From: Limimaricola hongkongensis DSM 17492
Lineage (GTDB): Bacteria > Pseudomonadota > Alphaproteobacteria > Rhodobacterales > Rhodobacteraceae
Length of the DNA: 64,000 nt
Reading direction: 5' to 3'
Assembly (NCBI RefSeq): GCF_000600975.2
Contig: NZ_KK088653.1
Location: forward strand, 956,877 to 1,020,876
Of this stretch, positions 8,689-17,311 are shown piece by piece. The stretch's first letter is position 1; the number at the start of each line of letters is the position of its first letter. The position numbers and the translations under genes are program-made. Below the pieces are notes generated by a model. The model was not told where the DNA came from and searched no databases. It saw nothing but the letters and a program-made list of their open reading frames with translations.

Positions 8689-8916
8689 TCATTCGAGATC
8701 GAGCTCCGGCCTTCCAGTCTCAGGCCGGACTCGAAGCTCGAAGACCGCGAGCCACTCGTCTTTGATCGTCCATGCCTTGCCGAGCTTCGCCGCCTGCAGC
8801 TTGACCAGCCCATGCGGCGTCGGGCAGCCGTGGTTGATCCAGTCCCGGATCGTGTGCGGATCCCGGTTGAAGATCTCCGCCACCTCGTTCGCTGTGTAGT
8901 ATTTCGGTCGTTTCAT
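8689..8916 (-). CDS. Small excisionase-like wHTH DNA-binding protein
   Basis: Short (75 residues) MerR/excisionase-type winged helix protein. KYYTANEVAEIFNRDPHTIR is a typical recognition-helix region, followed by DWINHGCPTPHGL and a conserved wing. The ATG at 8916 is preferred over 8955 because GGAG precedes it at 7 nt. It is the first gene of the recombinase operon and its stop overlaps a possible start of the large recombinase. Likely a recombination directionality factor or operon regulator, inferred from position and fold. Confidence 0.7.
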   Translation of the reverse strand: MKRPKYYTANEVAEIFNRDPHTIRDWINHGCPTPHGLVKLQAAKLGKAWTIKDEWLAVFELRVRPETGRPELDLE

Positions 8917-9175
8917 GGGCCTGCTCCATTCGCCTATGGAGGAATTGGGTCCCATGGCGGAAATTCGGAAATTTCCGAGGTAAATAAATTGGAACCGCAG
9001 CCAAAGACGCGGATGGAATGGCGCGACCGGTCTCGCGGGTCCGACGAGAAAAGGTGTCGCGCCGCTAATAGGCTATCTATTACCGGGACGACCCCCTTTT
9101 TCCGGATCCAACTGATTTCTTCCGGGTCTTCCGAGCCGGTCCGATCTCCCCATCAGACCGATAGGGAGACTGAGG
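8917..9175. promoter_or_regulatory. Divergent promoter region of the recombinase/helicase module
   Basis: 259 nt between the minus-strand recombinase operon and the plus-strand helicase. A dyad TAATAG-GCTAT-CTATTA sits at 9066-9082, near the middle, and is a candidate operator for the small wHTH protein. The helicase RBS (AGGGAGACTGAGG) ends the region. No promoter hexamers are assigned with confidence. Confidence 0.45.
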
Positions 9176-11305
9176 ATGGCACTGGATCAGCGATTTGCAA
9201 TCAAGCGGGACAGCAAGGGCCGGTTCTGTGGGGCTGGCGCATACCCCTCCGCGCACCCTGCATTGGAAACTGACTACACGTGCCTCTCAAAGGCTGCACA
9301 ACGGCTGCAGAAGGCCTTGGAAACCGCAGAGCGTCAGCAGCGTGATGCGGAAGGCGCCGATGACGGCATTCCCACCGTCGTGGTGCGTGCGAGCCCCGGC
9401 GCAGGGAAAAGCACGGAGCAGCGCCGCCGCATGGCAGGGCGCGTGGAGGCCAGCGAAGAGGGGCGTGTCGTCTTCCACGTTCCGACGCTTGCCCTCGCCG
9501 AGGAAGCCGCCGGTGAGGCCGCGGCACTCGGTCTGAAGGCACAGGCGATCCGGGGCAGGGCGGCAGCACGGTCTGACGGGTCGGGTCCCATGTGCAAGAA
9601 GGTGGATGTCGTCGAGCGCGCCAGTCGCCTTGGGATCTCGGTGCGAGAGAACTTCTGCGAGCGAAAGGATGAGGACGGGACCATTCGCCGATGCCCGCAT
9701 TTCGAAGGCTGCGCCTACCTCGCCCAGTTCCAGAGCGATGCCACGCATGCCTTCCTGGCATCGACCTATCTTCGACTGCCCGATCCGAGCGGCCAGGATT
9801 GCACGCAACGCATCGTCGACGAGTCATTCTGGCGGGAGCTCGTGTGGATCCGGGACATCGAGGTCGGAGAGTTCCTTGCCCCGCGGCCGTTTCTGTTCAA
9901 AACGAAAGCTGCTCAACACGCCGACCTGCTGATGGCCGCGGGGGAGGTGACAGCGGCTCTGATGGCCGGCGGGTCCCCGCTTTCGCTGCCCTATACGGCC
10001 GAGGACTTCGACGGTTTCGCCAAGCTTGAGAGAGAAGCCCGGCCGCCAGTCGCCGAGCTGGCGCCGGATCAGGACACCAAGAACCAGAAGGCAACATTGG
10101 TGAAAGCCGAGCTGGTTCACCGGCAGGTCTCGCTGTTCAGCGCGATATGGTCCGTGCTCGCTGATACGAAGCGGAACGGGCTCGTCCGATGCGAGCGGCT
10201 GAGGCATTACATGTTCGACGGCAAGCCTGTGCTGCGTGTCATACGAAAACGCACGATGCCGCATTCGGAGCCGATGCTCGTGTTGGATGCCGATGCGGAC
10301 CGCGAGATCCTGACTGCAGTCGGCTGCAATGTGATCGCCGAGCACGAGCTAACGCTGCGGCCCAACGCGATCATTCAGCAGCTCCACGACAGGCGGATGT
10401 CGACCACCTCCTTGCTGGGAAGTGAGAAACTGCGGGAGGAGTGGCGGCGCATCATCGCCAGGGAGGTGTTGCGAGACCGCCTGGGGAACAATAGCGGCGT
10501 TCTGGTCGGGGCTACGAAGAAGGTGGTCCGCACCTTTTTCGAGGATGCCGGCCATGACTTTGGCAGCATGACCGAGGATGAGGTTTCTCAGTTCATGCTG
10601 AACACGCGCCTGCATGGCGCGCATTGGCTCTGGTTCGGTGGACGTGCTCTGGGCTCGAACCGCTACAAGACGTGCTCGAGTGTCATCGTCATTGGACGGG
10701 AGGAACTGCCGGTCTCCGCTCTGGAGGATCAAGGACGAGCGCTGTGGGGTGACACGCCGGGTCGGCCCCTTCGGCTAATCGAAGCTGATGAGAAGGGAAA
10801 CCTCAGGCTGCCGGAGGAAGAGGTTCAATACGAGATGACTGACGGCTCGGCCATGGCAGTGCTGGTGCCCTGCCACCCCGATCCGCGCATCAGGCGGCTG
10901 CAGCTGCAGGCTCGTGAACTGGCGACGCGCCAGATGGTCGAGCGTCTTCGCCTCGCCCGCAGCGACCGCCCGAAGCGGGTCATCCTCGGCTGCAGTATTC
11001 CGATCCCCGGGCTTCCGGTTGATGCCTTGGTATCATGGGACGATCTGTGTCCCTGCCGGGTTCAAGCCGCGGTGATTACCGGGCTGGTTGAGAAGGGCGT
11101 CGTCCGTCTGTCGCACAAAGGTCTTTCTGCAGATGCACCGCAGGTCTTCAGGACAGAAAATGCTGTAAAATGTTTCTTGGGGAAAAATAAGAAATGTGCT
11201 GCGTTGCGGCGGCAACTTAAAGAATTTTCGAGAATGGAAGGTTGCGGACCGGCAGAATTGCAGAGCTCGGAATTGAATGCCAGGGTTCAACATCTCCTGT
11301 GGTAG
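9176..11305 (+). CDS. XPD/DinG-like FeS helicase or ATPase of the mobile module
   Basis: 709-residue P-loop protein. Walker A is ASPGAGKST (72-80). Four cysteines follow at 140, 161, 173 and 179 (GPMCKK, ENFCERK, RRCPHFEGC), placed between Walker A and a Walker B-like VDES (214-217). This is the arrangement of iron-sulfur superfamily 2 helicases of the XPD/DinG type. EDQGRALWGDTPGRP further on resembles helicase motif VI. The start at 9176 has a good RBS. It probably supports replication or processing of the recombinase module, but a defence role cannot be excluded. I cannot name a family. Confidence 0.6.
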   Translation: MALDQRFAIKRDSKGRFCGAGAYPSAHPALETDYTCLSKAAQRLQKALETAERQQRDAEGADDGIPTVVVRASPGAGKSTEQRRRMAGRVEASEEGRVVFHVPTLALAEEAAGEAAALGLKAQAIRGRAAARSDGSGPMCKKVDVVERASRLGISVRENFCERKDEDGTIRRCPHFEGCAYLAQFQSDATHAFLASTYLRLPDPSGQDCTQRIVDESFWRELVWIRDIEVGEFLAPRPFLFKTKAAQHADLLMAAGEVTAALMAGGSPLSLPYTAEDFDGFAKLEREARPPVAELAPDQDTKNQKATLVKAELVHRQVSLFSAIWSVLADTKRNGLVRCERLRHYMFDGKPVLRVIRKRTMPHSEPMLVLDADADREILTAVGCNVIAEHELTLRPNAIIQQLHDRRMSTTSLLGSEKLREEWRRIIAREVLRDRLGNNSGVLVGATKKVVRTFFEDAGHDFGSMTEDEVSQFMLNTRLHGAHWLWFGGRALGSNRYKTCSSVIVIGREELPVSALEDQGRALWGDTPGRPLRLIEADEKGNLRLPEEEVQYEMTDGSAMAVLVPCHPDPRIRRLQLQARELATRQMVERLRLARSDRPKRVILGCSIPIPGLPVDALVSWDDLCPCRVQAAVITGLVEKGVVRLSHKGLSADAPQVFRTENAVKCFLGKNKKCAALRRQLKEFSRMEGCGPAELQSSELNARVQHLLW

Positions 11306-11549
11306 GCGGCAATTATTTGGGCCCGAATAGTGACCTCCGATCCGCGCGCAAACTGCTCGCGCCGCGAAAGTATAGGCTTCCCCAGCCGCGGCATGAGCCG
11401 ATGTGGTGCGATCGGCCTTTACCGGACTTGCGTCGTCGAGGTTCTCGCTTCCGCGCGGCTCCCTAAAGCGGTCACACCTGATGCCGCGTAGCATTTTATG
11501 GGCAGGCCGAGGTCCGCGGTGCGGGCCGCGCTGACCTGCGACCCGTCTT
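11306..11549. other. Gap between helicase gene and IS3-B
   Basis: About 240 nt with no gene or recognisable repeat. One end of the recombinase module probably lies here or was removed by the IS3-B insertion. Confidence 0.35.
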
Positions 11550-11589
11550 TCCTCCGGTTTGACGGAGAAACCGTGGGTGGTTTCTGAGG

Positions 11590-11747
11590 CTATGCGGCCT
11601 GCTGTTCCAGCGCTGTTTTCATGGCAAATTCGGCGGGTGGGATATTGCCCAAGGCTGAATCGGGGTGGTGCGGGTTGTAATCGAGCTGCCACGCCTGGAC
11701 CTGACGTCGGGCATCGCCGAGCGTCGAGAACAGCACCTCGTTGAGAT
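11590..11747 (-). pseudogene. IS3-B transposase OrfB, C-terminal fragment
   Basis: Last part of an IS3-type integrase: LFSTLGDARRQVQAWQLDYN, then NPHHPDSALGNIPPAEFAMK, ending at a TAG at 11588-11590. It joins IS110 element 2 at about 11748. It is the downstream continuation of the fragment at 13107-13265. Confidence 0.8.
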
Positions 11748-13106
11748 GGCGTAACCGGGGCTCAGTCTCCGGAATCGCCGGTAGTCTTCTTGCCGGTAAG
11801 TCCACAACCGGGAGAAGGACCATGACCAGTGTTTTATATGTGGGCCTCGATGTCTCACTCGAGATGACCAGCATCTGTGTTGTCGATGCCGAGGGCGGAA
11901 TGATCCTTGAGGCAAAGGCGGTCTCGGACCCTGCCGACATTGGCGAAGTGCTGGCTGGTATTGGCGGCACCTTCGAGCGGGTTGGTTTCGAGGCCGGGCC
12001 ATTGTCGAAGTGGCTTTACAATGGCCTGACAAGCGCCGGACTGCCCGCCGTCTGCATAGAAGCGCGGCACGCCAAGGCCGCGATGGTGGCCATGAATCGC
12101 AACAAGAACGACCGCAATGACGCCCGCTCTCTGGCGCAGCTTATCCGCTCAGGCTGGTTCAAGGCCGTCCACGTGAAGTCGACGGAAAGCCAGGAGATGC
12201 GCACGCTCCTGATGTCGCGCGAGTTCTTCGTCAATAAGCTGCGCAACCACGAGAACGAGATCCGCGGCTTGTTGCGTCCGTTCGGCCTGAAGGTCGGGCG
12301 CGTCGCCGCGCGAGACTTCGACACCCGGGTGCGCGAACTCATCGTGGGGTATCCGAACCTTGAACTCTGCATGTCCGCATTGCTTCGCGGGCGCGCCGAG
12401 ATGCAGGCGCAACTGGCTGAACTCCATCGGGCCCTTCTGCGCCTCACGGCGAACGACGAACTCTGCCGTCGGTTCATGACCATTCCCGGCGTCGGGCCGG
12501 TCACGGCGCTGGCATCCAAGGCGACAATCGATGACCCGTGTCGCTTCCGCCGTTCGAGCGATGTCGGCGCGCATCTTGGTCTTACCCCACGACAATACCA
12601 GTCCGGTGAGACCGACGTGAGGGGTCGCATCAGCCGATCTGGCGATGCCTTTACGCGCACGGCGCTCTTCACGGCGGCCATGTCATGCTCACCCGTTCCC
12701 GGCAGTGGACCTCGATCCGAGCCTGGGGCTTGAGGATCGCAAAGCGGAGCAGCCTGAAGAAGGCGAAGATCGCCGTGGCCCGCAAGCTTGCCGTCGTGAT
12801 GCATCGCATGTGGCGCGATGATGCCCCGTTCCATTGGGGAGCTGCTGCATGATCTGATCCCGAAGCCGGCACTCCCGCTCGCCAAGGCTTCGGAAAGGGT
12901 CCCGTCAGGGACGGGGATGAGGAAGGCCGCACGAGTGCCTGGTGCTGCTTCTGCGCGCAATCACGCAAGCCCGCCGTTTAGCATGGTCCGCCTCACCTTC
13001 GACCGCCAACATGCGGCGAGCCCTACAACGGACCGACTGCGGACAGAAGCATGACCCCATGACGGAAGCAGACCCGACCGCGCTTGACGAACACGCCCCG
13101 ATTACA
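11748..13106 (+). mobile_element. IS110-family element 2 inside IS3-B
   Basis: Edges inferred from loss of IS3-B coding sequence. Layout matches IS110 element 1: about 75 nt 5' flank, transposase, about 250 nt 3' flank containing GTCCC-GTCA-GGGAC at 12899-12912. The transposase is frameshifted, so the copy is probably dead unless complemented. Confidence 0.68.
11822..12852 (+). pseudogene. IS110-family transposase with a 1-nt frameshift
   Basis: The DEDD domain (YVGLDVS, GFEAGPLSKW, NKNDRNDARS) and most of the serine domain (IPGVGPVTAL, VRGRISRSGDAFTRTALF) read in one frame for about 287 residues. At 12682-12684 one base is missing relative to the family (ATGTCATG where ATGnTCATG is expected). 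The remaining C-terminus, RSRQWTSIRAWGLRIAKR through VARKLAVVMHRMWRDDAPF, is in the next frame and ends at TGA 12850-12852. Sequence and layout are close to the intact copy at 3279-4316. Confidence 0.85.
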
Positions 13107-13265
13107 GAAGCAGCTCGTCGCGGAGCCGGCCGTTGAAGCTTTCGACGAAGCCGTGTCTCGCATCGGCTTGCCGGGCGCGATGTAATACCAGCCAACCGCT
13201 GTGCGCTGGCTGTAGGCCAAGATGGCCATGGAGGTGAACTCGGTCCCGTCGCCAATGGTCGCTTG
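13107..13265 (-). pseudogene. IS3-B transposase OrfB, middle fragment with frameshift
   Basis: Reads GTEFTSMAILAYSQRTAVGW and YYIAPGKPMRD in one frame, then GFVESFNGRLRDELL in another. These are consecutive pieces of the IS3 rve domain, including the DNGTEF-like second catalytic region and the ESFNGRLRDE glutamate motif. A 1-nt frameshift lies between them near 13155. The fragment ends at the IS110 element 2 junction near 13107. Confidence 0.78.
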
Positions 13266-13450
13266 GACCATTTATGGATGGCTCCCGCGTGGCAAGGGCT
13301 TTCGTGGCGTTCCGGCGACTGGTCGGTTGCGGCCATTTATTCGGCGTCGAGATTGCAGCTCGAAGGCTGCGCGCCTTGATGAAACTCCGCGTCTCGCCTT
13401 TGATCCCGATCAATGGCACGCGCTCGAAGGTGCTGCGATCCGAACAGGGT
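13266..13450. other. Unassigned DNA between IS3-B fragment and IS110 element 3
   Basis: About 185 nt that do not read as IS3 or IS110 transposase in any frame I can follow. It may be the 3' noncoding end of IS110 element 3 plus rearranged DNA. Confidence 0.35.
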
Positions 13451-14652
13451 ATTCCGGCGATATGTCCCTCAGTTGGCCATCATGCCACCTTGCACCTCAC
13501 CATTTCGTCCGAGGCAAAGGGCGTCGTAGCTCTCAGGCTGCGCGCACGGCCTCGTATTCCGTCCCATTTCTCAGCAGTGCCCAGACGATCCTGGCCATGC
13601 GGTTGGCCAAGGCGATGGCGGCCTGCTTCGCGGTCTTCCGCTGCAAGATCCGCCACAACCAGTCCTCGCCAGGCTGCCCCCGTCGGCGAGACGTGATGAC
13701 GCCCATGGCGCCAAGATACAGCAGGCGGCGCAGGTAGCGATTGCCCATCTTCGAGATGCGGCCCAGCCGTTCCTTGCCGCCGCTCGAATGCGGCTTTGGC
13801 GTCAAACCGAGCCAGGCGGACAGATCGCGCGAGGTCCGGAAGCCCGTCACATCCGGCAGGGTCGCCACCAGCGCGGTCGCGGTGATCGGGCCGACGCCGG
13901 GGATGGTCTGTAGTCTTCTGGCTGGTGCGCTGGCCTCAGCCTCCCGGCGGATCTCCCGGGTCAGTTCATCGATCTTCTCCTGGGTCTGAAAGAACTGCTC
14001 GGCCAGCAGGCGGAGCGGCTGTCGCGCAGAAGCCGGAAGATCTGCGCGGTCTCCGGCCTCCAGCAGCCTACCGATGTTGTGGACGCCCTTGGCCACGACG
14101 ATGCCGAACTCGCCCAGATGGGCCCGGATGGCATTGGTGATCTGCGTGAGCTGACGGACCAGGAACTCGCGGGCCTTGTGGCCGAGCAGCAGCCCCTGCG
14201 TCTCCTCGCTCTTCACCGGAACGAAGCGCATCGAGGGCCGTGTGACCGCCTCGCAGATCGCGGCCGCGTCGGCCAGGTCCGTCTTGCCGCGCCGAACATA
14301 CGGTTTGACGTAGAACGGGGGCATCAGGCGAACATCAATGGCCGAACCGGCCAAGGGCGCGGGCCCAGTGATGGGATCCGGCGCAGGCTTCCATGCCGAC
14401 GAGGCAGGGTGGCAGGTTCTGGAAGAACTCGAGCATCTGGCTGCGCCGCAGCTGACGCCTGAGAACGACGGCGCCCTCGGCATCAACGCCGTGATGCTGG
14501 AAGACCGATTTGGCGAGATCGACGCCGATTGTGATAGGCTGTTCCATGGATGGCTCCCTTCATGGGTTCAGCATGACAGCACCCAACGTGGCACATTGCG
14601 ATGCCGGGAGCGGGAGCCATCCACTCCATCAATGGCAGACAAGGCTCGCCCT
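13450..14652 (-). mobile_element. IS110-family element 3 (different lineage), inside IS3-B
   Basis: The right edge is set by the loss of IS3-B orfA coding after FGGLE near 14652; the left edge near 13450 is approximate. The transposase belongs to a lineage distinct from the other two copies (starts MEQPITIGVDLAKSVFQ) and carries a frameshift. Confidence 0.6.
13533..14547 (-). pseudogene. IS110-family transposase (IS110 element 3) with +1 frameshift
   Basis: Starts MEQPITIGVDLAKSVFQHHG with the first DEDD aspartate, then LVGMEACAGSHHW with the glutamate, reading to about residue 70. One extra base at 14337-14338 (an additional A on the plus strand) shifts the frame. The rest follows in the second frame: DVRLMPPFYVKPYVRRGKTD, LADAAAICEAVTRPSMRFVP, then IPGVGPITATALVATLPDV and RLGRISKMGNRYLRRLLYLG to the stop. 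Intact relatives are about 340 residues, matching the reconstructed length. Confidence 0.85.
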
Positions 14653-14812
14653 CCAGCCCGCCGAAGCGCGCCATGGATTTGTAGCAAGTGGCCTGGCTGA
14701 CGCCGTGATTGCGGCACACCTCGGCCGTCGATAGCCCGGCCTCCTGCTCCTTCAGCATCCCGATGATCTGTTCTTCATGAAACGCAATCGCTATGAAACG
14801 CAATCGCTCCAT
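14653..14812 (-). pseudogene. IS3-B transposase OrfA, N-terminal fragment
   Basis: Reads FHEEQIIGMLKEQEAGLSTA and EVCRNHGVSQATCYKSMARF, the helix-turn-helix of an IS3-family OrfA, cut by IS110 element 3 after FGGLE. A 16-nt tandem duplication (ATGAAACGCAATCGCT at 14777-14792 and 14793-14808) lies in the start region and would shift or extend the N-terminus. Confidence 0.75.
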
Positions 14813-14855
14813 GTCCGTCTCTAAAGTTGGACGGACTCTACCTCAAACTGAAGGA

Positions 14856-15286
14856 GGAACAGGGTCTCAGGTTAATGCTACCTTTGTCTGACGGGCGGTA
14901 GGCCGACATTCGTGGCAACTGCCTCGAAGGTCTGCTACTTATCGCTTTCGTGGTCAGGCGTGCGAATGCAAATCAAGTGCTGCCGATCGATGTCATCGGG
15001 AAAGGTAGTAGATGGCCTTTGTCTTTCCCAGCCACGGCCGCGGTCGCGCGATCAGCCGCCGTCAGCTGCATTGGCGCTCGTCGCTTGCACTCGACCTGCC
15101 CGCTCGTGCTCTCGGCTTTCACCTTCAGGCTGAGGCGGCACTCTCGGACGGCGCAACTTCCCAAGTAGGCTGGCTGCATGGGCGCGTTTCAGCCTTCCCT
15201 CGCACGGCATCCACTCTTTCCTTCCGGGCCTCGCACCATTGTCGTAGAGTGGCCATGAGCTGGATGTGCGGAGGGCATCGTCTCCC
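14856..15286. other. Intergenic region between IS3-B and the copper island
   Basis: About 430 nt. No gene, strong hairpin or known regulatory box was recognised. The right end leads into the small secreted protein at 15287. Confidence 0.4.
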
Positions 15287-15613
15287 ATGCTGCTGAGGCA
15301 AATTGTCGGGCTGACCCTGTGCTGGCTTCTGCTTCTCGGGAGCCTGGGGGACGTTGCCGGCTCGGATCACGCGCATGCGGCGGACGGCCATGCGGAGCAC
15401 GCATCCGTCGCGCCTGCCGCGGTCACCGGTCCAGTGCCCCAGTCCACGATCTGCCATCCGAGCATGCGGTGCATCGTGGTTCCTGCGGATGAGGGGGCGT
15501 TTCTAAGCCCGCCGCTGCGGCTGGCCGGACGGATGACCGTTAGCGTCGAAGGGGCGGAACCGCCGTCCCGGCAGCCCGACATCGCCCTGCCGCCTCCCCG
15601 TCGAAGGGTCTGA
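15287..15613 (+). CDS. Small secreted protein, Cys-pair and PP-rich tail
   Basis: 108 residues with a signal peptide (LRQIVGLTLCWLLLLGSLG), a His-rich stretch after the cleavage region (HAHAADGHAEH), a cysteine pair in TICHPSMRC and a proline-rich C-terminus (IALPPPRRRV). I do not recognise a named family; it resembles the DUF2946-like small proteins found next to copper oxidases. The start at 15287 is chosen because it begins the signal peptide. Three similar small proteins occur in the window (17872, 29446, 42594). Probably periplasmic and metal-linked, by context. Confidence 0.55.
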   Translation: MLLRQIVGLTLCWLLLLGSLGDVAGSDHAHAADGHAEHASVAPAAVTGPVPQSTICHPSMRCIVVPADEGAFLSPPLRLAGRMTVSVEGAEPPSRQPDIALPPPRRRV

Positions 15614-15645
15614 TCTGAAAATCGGACTCATTCGACGAGGGCAGT

Positions 15646-16317
15646 ATGACAAGCAAGAAGATGGCGATGGCCACGCTGGCGATCTGGACCGCCGCGGGGG
15701 CCGTGCTCGCGCATAACGGCGCGACGGGTGTGGTGCGCGAGCGCATGGAGGGAATGGTGGCGATGCGCGACGCCCTGCGCGATGTGACCCCGATGATGCG
15801 GGGCGAGGCCCCCTATGACGTGGCGCGCGTGGTCGAGGCCGGTCGCGCGATCGCGGCACATGCCGGGAGCGAGATGACACGGCTCTTTCCGGAGGGCAGC
15901 GGGGGCGGGGTATCCTACGCCAAGGAAGCGATATGGCAGGAGCGCGAGACGTTCGACGCTCTGGCCGACGAGCTGCGCCGCCATGCCGAGGGCCTTGCGA
16001 AGGCCGCCTCGAACGGGCTGACGGCGCCCGATCCTCATGCAGGCATGGCGATGGGCGGGTCCATGGCGGGGCACGAAGGCATGATGATGCCCGATGCCGC
16101 TCCGGCCCAAGCCGGGCCGGGCAGCGCATTCTCGGTGGCGCAGCTCCTGGGCGTCGAGCCCCGGCGAAGGGCGGAGCGGAAGGTGCTCGCCGCTGCATCC
16201 GCGGAGTCTGCGGGCGCTACTGGGCCCGACTACGCCACGCTCGCCGCGCCGGAGGTCTTCCGCCGGATCGGTGAGGCCTGCGCGGCCTGCCATGGCCGCT
16301 TCCGGGCGGGGAGCTGA
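15646..16317 (+). CDS. Cytochrome c'-like monoheme protein with Met-rich insert
   Basis: 223-residue secreted protein with a single C-terminal heme site, CAACH in IGEACAACHGRFR, as in cytochrome c'/c556 four-helix bundles. The N-terminus has a signal peptide ending near VLAHNG. An insert of about 40 residues before the last helix is Met/His-rich (HAGMAMGGSMAGHEGMMMP), suggesting copper binding in addition to heme. It is longer than ordinary cytochrome c' (about 130-150 residues). It is followed 2 nt later by a diheme cytochrome, so the two likely form an electron-transfer unit. Confidence 0.75.
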   Translation: MTSKKMAMATLAIWTAAGAVLAHNGATGVVRERMEGMVAMRDALRDVTPMMRGEAPYDVARVVEAGRAIAAHAGSEMTRLFPEGSGGGVSYAKEAIWQERETFDALADELRRHAEGLAKAASNGLTAPDPHAGMAMGGSMAGHEGMMMPDAAPAQAGPGSAFSVAQLLGVEPRRRAERKVLAAASAESAGATGPDYATLAAPEVFRRIGEACAACHGRFRAGS

Positions 16318-16319
16318 GG

Positions 16320-17243
16320 ATGAGGGGACTTCTCAGAAGCATCCTCCTAATGGGTGTGGTGACGGGTGGCGGGTATGCCGGGCTGCGGGCTTGGCCGATC
16401 GGCGAAGATGCGCCGCGGATCACGCTCGACGGCGACGTCCGGCGCGGCGCCTATTTGGCACGGGCGGCGGGCTGCGTAGCCTGTCATACCGACACGGCGG
16501 CCGATGGTCCGGCGCTGGCAGGCGGCGCGCCGCTGGATACGCCCTTCGGCAGCTTCGTGCCGCCGAACATCACCCCCGATTTCGAACACGGCATCGGAAG
16601 CTGGACGCCGGATGACCTCGCCCGGGCGCTGCGCGAGGGGGTCTCGCCCGAGGGCGAACCCTATTACCCGGCCTTCCCCTTTGAATTCTATGCCGGCTTC
16701 TCGGATCAGGACATCGCGGATCTCTGGGCGGCGCTGGCCACCGTGCCGGCGGTTGCCGAAACGCGGGCGGAAAGCAGCGTCGGATTTCCGTTCAGTATCC
16801 GCTCGGGCCTCAAGCCGTGGCGGGCCTCAGCGATGCGCGAAGCCGAGAGCCGGCCGGTGCTCGGTCGCTCGGATGAGTGGAACCGGGGGCGCGAGCTGGT
16901 GGAGGGGGCGGCGCATTGCGGCGCCTGCCATACCGGGCGAGGTCTCTTGGGTGGGCTCGATGCCGAGAGCTTTGGTGGCAATGACGATCTGCCGGGCGGT
17001 TCGGCCGCGCCGTCGATCCGCGCCGCCGATCTGACGGAAGGCGGCTGGACGGCGAGCGCGCTCGCCTATGCGCTTGAAACTGGGATCACGCCGTCAGGCG
17101 ACGTGCTCGGTGGCTCCATGACCGAGGTGGTGGAGCAGGGCTCCAGCTTTCTCGACGAGAGCGACCGGCGCGCCATCGCGACCTATCTGCTTGATCCTGA
17201 AACCAAGCCTTCCAGCCTCAACGCGCTGGCACAGCTACGTTGA
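16320..17243 (+). CDS. Diheme c-type cytochrome, membrane anchored
   Basis: 307 residues with an N-terminal uncleaved or signal helix (LLRSILLMGVVTGGGYAGL), and two CxxCH heme motifs: CVACH in AAGCVACHTDTAADG and CGACH in AAHCGACHTGRG. The spacing and NITPDFEHGIGSW/YYPAFPFEFY segments match the cytochrome subunits of quinoprotein or alcohol-dehydrogenase type diheme proteins. Placed in a run of cytochromes ahead of a multicopper oxidase, it probably carries electrons in the periplasm. The precise partner is unknown. Confidence 0.8.
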   Translation: MRGLLRSILLMGVVTGGGYAGLRAWPIGEDAPRITLDGDVRRGAYLARAAGCVACHTDTAADGPALAGGAPLDTPFGSFVPPNITPDFEHGIGSWTPDDLARALREGVSPEGEPYYPAFPFEFYAGFSDQDIADLWAALATVPAVAETRAESSVGFPFSIRSGLKPWRASAMREAESRPVLGRSDEWNRGRELVEGAAHCGACHTGRGLLGGLDAESFGGNDDLPGGSAAPSIRAADLTEGGWTASALAYALETGITPSGDVLGGSMTEVVEQGSSFLDESDRRAIATYLLDPETKPSSLNALAQLR

Positions 17244-17311
17244 GCGCTCTTGACACAAATCCCGGCGCGGCAACCGCCGCGCCGGGGCCAATCCATTGGA
17301 AAGACGAACAT

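Larger units (their letters stand above)
11550..14855 (-). mobile_element. IS3-family element (IS3-B), broken by two IS110 elements
   Basis: Terminal inverted repeats match well: 11550-11573 begins TCCTCCGGTTTGACGGAG and the complement of 14832-14855 begins TCCTTCAGTTTGAGGTAG. Inside, minus-strand IS3 pieces appear in order: orfA N-terminus (14653-14812), a mid-orfB piece (13107-13265) and the orfB C-terminus (11590-11747). They are separated by IS110 elements at about 13450-14652 and 11748-13106. Most of orfB's N-terminal half is missing, so deletion accompanied the insertions. Confidence 0.75.
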
